Below are positions 1 to 8,842 of a stretch of 64,000 bases of DNA, in pieces; positions within the stretch are counted from its first letter, which is position 1, and each line of letters starts with the position of its first letter. This DNA comes from Cladorhizidae sp. MBARI D1340-BT2 (Eukaryota; Porifera; Demospongiae; Poecilosclerida; Cladorhizidae): NCBI GenBank assembly GCA_028752905.1, contig JAQNBH010000002.1, forward strand, positions 28,193,932 to 28,257,931, given 5' to 3'. The translations under genes were made by a program, and so were the position numbers. The notes under the pieces are model-generated. The model worked only from the letters and a program-made list of their open reading frames with translations, had not been told where the DNA came from and searched no databases.

Positions 1-165
1 GTTAGCTTCATAGATTCTCCACACTTCACTGAATAGACTTGATATATAGCTCTAAAGGTAGGCCTCTCTCTGTTCTCTCTCTTGATACCAAACATCCGTA
101 TATTCTGCAAACATAGAATCACAAGATAGGTTTCTCTATGTGTTCTCTATCTTGATGCTAAACAG
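1..165 (+). repeat. Monomer class A (165 bp), representative copy
   Basis: Class A starts GTTAGCTTCATAGATTC and ends CTTGATGCTAAACAG. Its first half (1-95) ends ACCAAACAT; its second half (96-165) is shortened and reads CAAACATAGAATCACAAG where class B has the CACACTTCACTG core. Diagnostic bases in other copies are CCGTATATT or CCATATATT at the half junction and TGCAAAC or TGCATAC just after it. Right-hand long units carry a TCTC insertion in the CT tract. Confidence 0.93.
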
Positions 166-338
166 GTTAGCTTCATAGATTCTCCACACTTCACTGAATA
201 GACTTGATGTATAGCTATTAAGATAGGACTCTCTAAGTGCTCTCTCTTGATACCAAACATCCATATATGCTGCACACTTCACTGTAATGGACTTGCAAGA
301 TAGGTATCTCTCAGTGTTCTCTATCTTGAGCTGAACAT
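166..338 (+). repeat. Monomer class B (173 bp), representative internal copy
   Basis: Class B contains the TATAGCTATTAAGATAGG segment and ends GAGCTGAACAT or GAGCTAAACAT. This is the internal form found only in long units, starting GCTTCATAGATTCTCC. The form that opens every unit after D instead starts GCTTCGTAGATTATCC, with rare CATAG variants in U48 and U59. The halves are 166-260 (95 bp) and 261-338 (78 bp); both contain CACACTTCACTG and both end in AACAT. Confidence 0.93.
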
Positions 339-503
339 GTTAGCTTCATAGATTCTCCACACTTCACTGAATAGACTTGATATATAGCTCTAAAGGTAGG
401 CCTCTCTCTGTTCTCTCTCTTGATACCAAACATCCATATATTCTGCAAACATAGAATCACAAGATAGGTTTCTCTATGTGTTCTCTATCTTGATGCTAAA
501 CAG
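339..503 (+). repeat. Monomer class A (165 bp), second copy of the long unit
   Basis: This copy precedes C. It differs from the 1-165 copy at the half junction (CCATATATT instead of CCGTATATT). The A+B pair (165+173 = 338 bp) is exactly the difference between the 1246-bp and 908-bp units, so the long unit is a tandem duplication of one A/B pair. Confidence 0.92.
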
Positions 504-679
504 GTTAGCTTCATAGATTCTCCACACTTCACTGTATAAACTTGATATATAGCTATTAACATAGGTCTCTCCCTGTGCTCTCTGTTGATATCAAACATCC
601 ATAATATTCTGCACACTTCACTGTAATGGACTTGATATGATTAGAATGATAGGTTTCATTGTGTGTTCTCTATCTTGAT
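504..679 (+). repeat. Monomer class C (176 bp), representative copy
   Basis: Class C is recognised by CACTGTATAAACTTGATAT in its first half (504-598) and GGACTTGATATGATT(A/C)GAATG in its second. Copies come in two linked forms: TATTAACATAGG with GATTAGAATG, and TATTAAGATAGG with GATTCGAATG. C is interrupted or terminated by D: it reaches TATCTTGAT and D begins, while the expected monomer ending GCTAAACAT appears only after D. Confidence 0.92.
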
Positions 680-1064
680 ATTTGCCCTAATTTGGTCTAT
701 ATGTTTCTCATTTTCCCCCCAAAAATCTTGTTATTTTGCCGTAAAGCTCATAACTGTTCTACACTTTACCCAAAAAAGATAATTTTTATATCACCGGATA
801 GCCCTTCTAATTGTCTGTCTTTTGTACGTGCCAAAATTTTGAGTACTCTAAGTATTAGCAAGTTATGGTGATTTGAAGTGTTAAGGTTTGCGATCTTTCC
901 TGGCGTTTTCCAGTTGCCAAAGCGGTGGCCTGCCAGTGAAAAACCACTACATTTATTGATAATCTGTTGACATGTTGCAGATAAGGGCCTTCTCTATCAG
1001 TTGACAAAATCTGGGACTTTGGTCTTGTTAATTAGGGCAGTTATGAATTGTACTCTTACTTGAT
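674..1064. mobile_element. Possible fossil insertion forming module D, flanked by CTTGAT
   Basis: CTTGAT lies at 674-679 and again at 1059-1064. Joining the sequence through one copy of CTTGAT gives CTATCTTGATGCTAAACAT, the normal end of an A monomer except for its last base, so D looks like about 379 bp inserted into a C monomer. Inside, TGCCCTAATT (683-692) is matched by its reverse complement AATTAGGGCA (1030-1039). This 10-bp inverted pair resembles remnants of terminal repeats. Alternative ends at TA dinucleotides (679-680 and 1042-1043) would give a 361-bp element but do not restore the monomer. A recombination junction between satellites is an equally simple explanation. Confidence 0.35.
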
Positions 1065-1073
1065 GCTAAACAT
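680..1073 (+). repeat. Module D (394 bp), representative copy
   Basis: D shares no obvious sequence with monomers A-C apart from its last bases (CTTGATGCTAAACAT). It holds a C6-A5 tract, GCTCATAAC, an A/T tract after CCCAAAAAAGA that varies between lineages at constant length, and GTACGTGCC. Its last 190 bp or so (GGTTTGCGATC to TTGTACTC) are strongly conserved. The A/T tract and the GTAAAG/GTTAAG and CACCGG/CATCGG/CATCAG sites are the best lineage markers. No reading frame in it looks like a gene. It may be an old inserted element. Confidence 0.92.
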
Positions 1074-1924
1074 GTTAGCTTCGTAGATTATCCACACTTC
1101 ACTGAATAGACTTGATGTATAGCTATTAAGATAGGACTCTCTAAGTGCTCTCTCTTGATACCAAACATCCATATATTCTGCACACTTCACTGTAATGGAC
1201 TTGCAAGATAGGTATCTCACAGTGTTCTCTATCTTGAGCTGAACATGTTAGCTTCATAGATTCTCCACACTTCACTGAATAGACTTGATATATAGCTCTA
1301 AAGGTAGGCCTCTCTCTGTTCTCTCTCTTGATACCAAACATCCGTATATTCTGCATACATAGAATCACAAGATAGGTTTCTCTATGTGTTCTCTATCTTG
1401 ATGCTAAACAGGTTAGCTTCATAGATTCTCCACACTTCACTGTATAAACTTGATATATAGCTATTAAGATAGGTCTCTCCCTGTGCTCTCTGTTGATATC
1501 AAACATCCATAATATTCTGCACACTTCACTGTAATGGACTTGATATGATTCGAATGATAGGTTTCATTGTGTGTTCTCTATCTTGATATTTGCCCTAATT
1601 TGGTCTATATGTTTCTCATTTTCAAAAAGATAATTTTTATATCATCGGATAGCCCTTCTAATTATCTGTCTTTTGTACGTGCCAAAATTTTGAGTACTCT
1701 AAGTATTAGCAAGTTATGGTGATTTGAAGTGGTAAGGTTTGCGATCTTTCCTGGCGTTTTCCAGTTGCCAAAGCGGTGGCCTGCCAGTGAAAAACCACTA
1801 CATTTATTGATAATCTGTTGACATGTTGCAGATAAGGGCCTTCTCTATCAGTTGACAAAATCTGGGACTTTGGTCTTGTTAATTAGGGCAGTTATGAATT
1901 GTACTCTTACTTGATGCTAAACAT
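1074..1924 (+). repeat. Unit U1: 851-bp unit with 57-bp deletion in D
   Basis: The deletion junction is at 1623/1624 (TTTTC joined to AAAAAGAT). Lost are most of the C6 tract, the ATCTTGTTATTTTGCCG segment, the TTAA/TAAA site and the TTTACCC segment. The opening B has the CTCACAGTG form and D has CATCGG, both shared with the transposon-bearing units. Confidence 0.93.
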
Positions 1925-4078
1925 GTTAGTTTCGTAGATTATCCACACTTCACTGAATAGACTTGATGTATAGCTATTAAGATAGGACTCTCTAAGTGCT
2001 CTCTCTTGATACCAAACATCCATATATTCTGCACACTTCACTGTAATGGACTTGCAAGATAGGTATCTCTCAGTGTTCTCTATCTTGAGCTAAACATGTT
2101 AGCTTCATAGATTCTCCACACTTCACTGAATAGACTTGATATATAGCTCTAAAGGTAGGCCTCTCTCTGTTCTCTCTCTTGATACCAAACATCCGTATAT
2201 TCTGCATACATAGAATCACAAGATAGGTTTCTCTATGTGTTCTCTATCTTGATGCTAAACAGGTTAGCTTCATAGATTCTCCACACTTCACTGTATAAAC
2301 TTGATATATAGCTATTAAGATAGGTCTCTCCCTGTGCTCTCTGTTGATATCAAACATCCATAATATTCTGCACACTTCACTGTAATGGACTTGATATGAT
2401 TCGAATGATAGGTTTCATTGTGTGTTCTCTATCTTGATATTTGCCCTAATTTGGTCTATATGTTTCTCATTTTCCCCCCAAAAATCTTGTTATTTTGCCG
2501 TAAAGCTCATAACATTTCTACACTTTACCCAAAAAAGATAATTTTTATATCATCAGATAGCCCTTCTAATTATCTGTCTTTTGTACGTGCCAAAATTTTG
2601 AGTACTCTAAGTATTAGCAAGTTATGGTGATTTGAAGTGGTAAGGTTTGCGATCTTTCCTGGCGTTTTCCAGTTGCCAAAGCGGTGGCCTGCCAGTGAAA
2701 AACCACTACATTTATTGATAATCTGTTGACATGTTGCAGATAAGGGCCTTCTCTATCAGTTGACAAAATCTGGGACTTTGGTCTTGTTAATTAGGGCAGT
2801 TATGAATTGTACTCTTACTTGATGCTAAACATGTTAGCTTCGTAGATTATCCACACTTCACTGAATAGACTTGATGTATAGCTATTAAGATAGGACTCTC
2901 TAAGTGCTCTCTCTTGATACCAAACATCCATATATTCTGCACACTTCACTGTAATGGACTTGCAAGATAGGTATCTCTCAGTGTTCTCTATCTTGAGCTG
3001 AACATGTTAGCTTCATAGATTCTCCACACTTCACTGAATAGACTTGATATATAGCTCTAAAGGTAGGCCTCTCTCTGTTCTCTCTCTTGATACCAAACAT
3101 CCGTATATTCTGCAAACATAGAATCACAAGATAGGTTTCTCTATGTGTTCTCTATCTTGATGCTAAACAGGTTAGCTTCATAGATTCTCCACACTTCACT
3201 GAATAGACTTGATGTATAGCTATTAAGATAGGACTCTCTAAGTGCTCTCTCTTGATACCAAACATCCATATATGCTGCACACTTCACTGTAATGGACTTG
3301 CAAGATAGGTATCTCTCAGTGTTCTCTATCTTGAGCTAAACATGTTAGCTTCATAGATTCTCCACACTTCACTGAATAGACTTGATATATAGCTCTAAAG
3401 GTAGGCCTCTCTCTGTTCTCTCTCTTGATACCAAACATCCATATATTCTGCAAACATAGAATCACAAGATAGGTTTCTCTATGTGTTCTCTATCTTGATG
3501 CTAAACAGGTTAGCTTCATAGATTCTCCACACTTCACTGTATAAACTTGATATATAGCTATTAACATAGGTCTCTCCCTGTGCTCTCTGTTGATATCAAA
3601 CATCCATAATATTCTGCACACTTCACTGTAATGGACTTGATATGATTCGAATGATAGGTTTCATTGTGTGTTCTCTATCTTGATATTTGCCCTAATTTGG
3701 TCTATATGTTTCTCATTTTCCCCCCAAAAATCTTGTTATTTTGCCGTAAAGCTCATAACTGTTCTACACTTTACCCAAAAAAGATAATTTTTATATCACC
3801 GGATAGCCCTTCTAATTATCTGTCTTTTGTACGTGCCAAAATTTTGAGTACTCTAAGTATTAGCAAGTTATGGTGATTTGAAGTGGTAAGGTTTGCGATC
3901 TTTCCTGGCGTTTTCCAGTTGCCAAAGCGGTGGCCTGCCAGTGAAAAACCACTACATTTATTGATAATCTGTTGACATGTTGCAGATAAGGGCCTTCTCT
4001 ATCAGTTGACAAAATCTGGGACTTTGGTCTTGTTAATTAGGGCAGTTATGAATTGTACTCTTACTTGATGCTAAACAT
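1925..4078 (+). repeat. Units U2 (908 bp) and U3 (1246 bp)
   Basis: U2 spans 1925-2832 and starts with a private GTTAGTTTCG variant; its D has AACATTTCTAC and CATCAG. U3 spans 2833-4078 and is a long unit whose internal B has the ATATATGCTGC variant seen in the other left-hand long units. Its D has AACTGTTCTAC and CACCGG but AATTATCTG rather than AATTGTCTG. Confidence 0.9.
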
Positions 4079-6232
4079 GTTAGCTTCGTAGATTATCCAC
4101 ACTTCACTGAATAGACTTGATGTATAGCTATTAAGATAGGACTCTCTAAGTGCTCTCTCTTGATACCAAACATCCATATATTCTGCACACTTCACTGTAA
4201 TGGACTTGCAAGATAGGTATCTCTCAGTGTTCTCTATCTTGAGCTAAACATGTTAGCTTCATAGATTCTCCACACTTCACTGAATAGACTTGATATATAG
4301 CTCTAAAGGTAGGCCTCTCTCTGTTCTCTCTCTTGATACCAAACATCCGTATATTCTGCATACATAGAATCACAAGATAGGTTTCTCTATGTGTTCTCTA
4401 TCTTGATGCTAAACAGGTTAGCTTCATAGATTCTCCACACTTCACTGTATAAACTTGATATATAGCTATTAAGATAGGTCTCTCCCTGTGCTCTCTGTTG
4501 ATATCAAACATCCATAATATTCTGCACACTTCACTGTAATGGACTTGATATGATTCGAATGATAGGTTTCATTGTGTGTTCTCTATCTTGATATTTGCCC
4601 TAATTTGGTCTATATGTTTCTCATTTTCCCCCCAAAAATCTTGTTATTTTGCCGTAAAGCTCATAACATTTCTACACTTTACCCAAAAAAGATATTTTTT
4701 ATATCATCAGATAGCCCTTCTAATTATCTGTCTTTTGTACGTGCCAAAATTTTGAGTACTCTAAGTATTAGCAAGTTATGGTGATTTGAAGTGGTAAGGT
4801 TTGCGATCTTTCCTGGCGTTTTCCAGTTGCCAAAGCGGTGGCCTGCCAGTGAAAAACCACTACATTTATTGATAATCTGTTGACATGTTGCAGATAAGGG
4901 CCTTCTCTATCAGTTGACAAAATCTGGGACTTTGGTCTTGTTAATTAGGGCAGTTATGAATTGTACTCTTACTTGATGCTAAACATGTTAGCTTCGTAGA
5001 TTATCCACACTTCACTGAATAGACTTGATGTATAGCTATTAAGATAGGACTCTCTAAGTGCTCTCTCTTGATACCAAACATCCATATATTCTGCACACTT
5101 CACTGTAATGGACTTGCAAGATAGGTATCTCTCAGTGTTCTCTATCTTGAGCTGAACATGTTAGCTTCATAGATTCTCCACACTTCACTGAATAGACTTG
5201 ATATATAGCTCTAAAGGTAGGCCTCTCTCTGTTCTCTCTCTTGATACCAAACATCCGTATATTCTGCAAACATAGAATCACAAGATAGGTTTCTCTATGT
5301 GTTCTCTATCTTGATGCTAAACAGGTTAGCTTCATAGATTCTCCACACTTCACTGAATAGACTTGATGTATAGCTATTAAGATAGGACTCTCTAAGTGCT
5401 CTCTCTTGATACCAAACATCCATATATGCTGCACACTTCACTGTAATGGACTTGCAAGATAGGTATCTCTCAGTGTTCTCTATCTTGAGCTAAACATGTT
5501 AGCTTCATAGATTCTCCACACTTCACTGAATAGACTTGATATATAGCTCTAAAGGTAGGCCTCTCTCTGTTCTCTCTCTTGATACCAAACATCCATATAT
5601 TCTGCAAACATAGAATCACAAGATAGGTTTCTCTATGTGTTCTCTATCTTGATGCTAAACAGGTTAGCTTCATAGATTCTCCACACTTCACTGTATAAAC
5701 TTGATATATAGCTATTAACATAGGTCTCTCCCTGTGCTCTCTGTTGATATCAAACATCCATAATATTCTGCACACTTCACTGTAATGGACTTGATATGAT
5801 TAGAATGATAGGTTTCATTGTGTGTTCTCTATCTTGATATTTGCCCTAATTTGGTCTATATGTTTCTCATTTTCCCCCCAAAAATCTTGTTATTTTGCCG
5901 TAAAGCTCATAACTGTTCTACACTTTACCCAAAAAAGATAATTTTTATATCACCGGATAGCCTTTCTAATTGTCTGTCTTTTGTACGTGCCAAAATTTTG
6001 AGTACTCTAAGTATTAGCAAGTTATGGTGATTTGAAGTGTTAAGGTTTGCGATCTTTCCTGGCGTTTTCCAGTTGCCAAAGCGGTGGCCTGCCAGTGAAA
6101 AACCACTACATTTATTGATAATCTGTTGACATGTTGCAGATAAGGGCCTTCTCTATCAGTTGACAAAATCTGGGACTTTGGTCTTGTTAATTAGGGCAGT
6201 TATGAATTGTACTCTTACTTGATGCTAAACAT

Positions 6233-7083
6233 GTTAGCTTCGTAGATTATCCACACTTCACTGAATAGACTTGATGTATAGCTATTAAGATAGGACTCTC
6301 TAAGTGCTCTCTCTTGATACCAAACATCCATATATTCTGCACACTTCACTGTAATGGACTTGCAAGATAGGTATCTCACAGTGTTCTCTATCTTGAGCTG
6401 AACATGTTAGCTTCATAGATTCTCCACACTTCACTGAATAGACTTGATATATAGCTCTAAAGGTAGGCCTCTCTCTGTTCTCTCTCTTGATACCAAACAT
6501 CCGTATATTCTGCATACATAGAATCACAAGATAGGTTTCTCTATGTGTTCTCTATCTTGATGCTAAACAGGTTAGCTTCATAGATTCTCCACACTTCACT
6601 GTATAAACTTGATATATAGCTATTAAGATAGGTCTCTCCCTGTGCTCTCTGTTGATATCAAACATCCATAATATTCTGCACACTTCACTGTAATGGACTT
6701 GATATGATTCGAATGATAGGTTTCATTGTGTGTTCTCTATCTTGATATTTGCCCTAATTTGGTCTATATGTTTCTCATTTTCAAAAAGATAATTTTTATA
6801 TCATCGGATAGCCCTTCTAATTATCTGTCTTTTGTACGTGCCAAAATTTTGAGTACTCTAAGTATTAGCAAGTTATGGTGATTTGAAGTGGTAAGGTTTG
6901 CGATCTTTCCTGGCGTTTTCCAGTTGCCAAAGCGGTGGCCTGCCAGTGAAAAACCACTACATTTATTGATAATCTGTTGACATGTTGCAGATAAGGGCCT
7001 TCTCTATCAGTTGACAAAATCTGGGACTTTGGTCTTGTTAATTAGGGCAGTTATGAATTGTACTCTTACTTGATGCTAAACAT
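6233..7083 (+). repeat. Unit U6: 851-bp unit with 57-bp deletion in D
   Basis: The junction is at 6782/6783, identical to that in U1. The linked markers CTCACAGTG in B and CATCGG in D are present. It retains TTGTACGTGCC, unlike U8. Confidence 0.93.
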
Positions 7084-7991
7084 GTTAGCTTCGTAGATTA
7101 TCCACACTTCACTGAATAGACTTGATGTATAGCTATTAAGATAGGACTCTCTAAGTGCTCTCTCTTGATACCAAACATCCATATATTCTGCACACTTCAC
7201 TGTAATGGACTTGCAAGATAGGTATCTCTCAGTGTTCTCTATCTTGAGCTAAACATGTTAGCTTCATAGATTCTCCACACTTCACTGAATAGACTTGATA
7301 TATAGCTCTAAAGGTAGGCCTCTCTCTGTTCTCTCTCTTGATACCAAACATCCGTATATTCTGCATACATAGAATCACAAGATAGGTTTCTCTATGTGTT
7401 CTCTATCTTGATGCTAAACAGGTTAGCTTCATAGATTCTCCACACTTCACTGTATAAACTTGATATATAGCTATTAAGATAGGTCTCTCCCTGTGCTCTC
7501 TGTTGATATCAAACATCCATAATATTCTGCACACTTCACTGTAATGGACTTGATATGATTCGAATGATAGGTTTCATTGTGTGTTCTCTATCTTGATATT
7601 TGCCCTAATTTGGTCTATATGTTTCTCATTTTCCCCCCAAAAATCTTGTTATTTTGCCGTAAAGCTCATAACATTTCTACACTTTACCCAAAAAAGATAA
7701 TTTTTATATCATCAGATAGCCCTTCTAATTATCTGTCTTTTGTACGTGCCAAAATTTTGAGTACTCTAAGTATTAGCAAGTTATGGTGATTTGAAGTGGT
7801 AAGGTTTGCGATCTTTCCTGGCGTTTTCCAGTTGCCAAAGCGGTGGCCTGCCAGTGAAAAACCACTACATTTATTGATAATCTGTTGACATGTTGCAGAT
7901 AAGGGCCTTCTCTATCAGTTGACAAAATCTGGGACTTTGGTCTTGTTAATTAGGGCAGTTATGAATTGTACTCTTACTTGATGCTAAACAT

Positions 7992-8842
7992 GTTAGCTTC
8001 GTAGATTATCCACACTTCACTGAATAGACTTGATGTATAGCTATTAAGATAGGACTCTCTAAGTGCTCTCTCTTGATACCAAACATCCATATATTCTGCA
8101 CACTTCACTGTAATGGACTTGCAAGATAGGTATCTCACAGTGTTCTCTATCTTGAGCTGAACATGTTAGCTTCATAGATTCTCCACACTTCACTGAATAG
8201 ACTTGATATATAGCTCTAAAGGTAGGCCTCTCTCTGTTCTCTCTCTTGATACCAAACATCCGTATATTCTGCATACATAGAATCACAAGATAGGTTTCTC
8301 TATGTGTTCTCTATCTTGATGCTAAACAGGTTAGCTTCATAGATTCTCCACACTTCACTGTATAAACTTGATATATAGCTATTAAGATAGGTCTCTCCCT
8401 GTGCTCTCTGTTGATATCAAACATCCATAATATTCTGCACACTTCACTGTAATGGACTTGATATGATTCGAATGATAGGTTTCATTGTGTGTTCTCTATC
8501 TTGATATTTGCCCTAATTTGGTCTATATGTTTCTCATTTTCAAAAAGATAATTTTTATATCATCGGATAGCCCTTCTAATTATCTGTCTTTTGTACTTGC
8601 CAAAATTTTGAGTACTCTAAGTATTAGCAAGTTATGGTGATTTGAAGTGGTAAGGTTTGCGATCTTTCCTGGCGTTTTCCAGTTGCCAAAGCGGTGGCCT
8701 GCCAGTGAAAAACCACTACATTTATTGATAATCTGTTGACATGTTGCAGATAAGGGCCTTCTCTATCAGTTGACAAAATCTGGGACTTTGGTCTTGTTAA
8801 TTAGGGCAGTTATGAATTGTACTCTTACTTGATGCTAAACAT
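7992..8842 (+). repeat. Unit U8: 851-bp unit with 57-bp deletion and TTGTACTTGCC variant
   Basis: The junction is at 8541/8542. It carries G-to-T in TTGTACTTGCC, shared only with U14 and U19, which marks a sub-lineage of the deletion units. Confidence 0.93.

Larger units (their letters stand above)
1..1073 (+). repeat. Unit U0: long unit missing its first B monomer
   Basis: The order is A-B-A-C-D. Its 1073 bp equal 1246 minus one 173-bp B, so the window starts exactly at a monomer boundary. D carries the CACCGG, AATTGTCTG and AAGTGTTAAGG forms, the latter two shared with U5 and U11. Confidence 0.9.

Noticed and set aside
710..725. G-quadruplex potential at the C6/C7 tract of D or the G6 transposon ends
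   Set aside because: Each is a single run; the four closely spaced G runs needed for a standard quadruplex are absent.
659..871. 70-residue open frame on the + strand repeated in most D modules
   Set aside because: It opens only from a TTG, spans the C/D junction and exists because the repeat is copied. The TTAA-lineage units place a stop in it, six units lose 57 bp from it, and the transposon interrupts it in two. It shows no domain and no sign of protein-level constraint.
1141..1368. 75-residue (and, in right-hand long units, 101-residue) open frames on the minus strand
   Set aside because: They run through B and A monomers and their peptides repeat internally because the DNA does. They appear or vanish with single-base variants such as CTCACAGTG or CTCTCTCTTGATGC.
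2395..2412. Pol III internal promoter (B-box-like GATTCGAATGA) or tRNA-derived SINE
   Set aside because: Several consensus positions mismatch, and no A-box, tRNA-like fold or terminator at suitable spacing was seen.
2385..2425. CENP-B box-like site in class C (ATTCGAATGATAGG)
   Set aside because: It fits the TTCG....A half of the core motif but not the CGGG half, and many C copies have GATTAGAATG instead. The TTCGTAGATT site at the start of B also fails.
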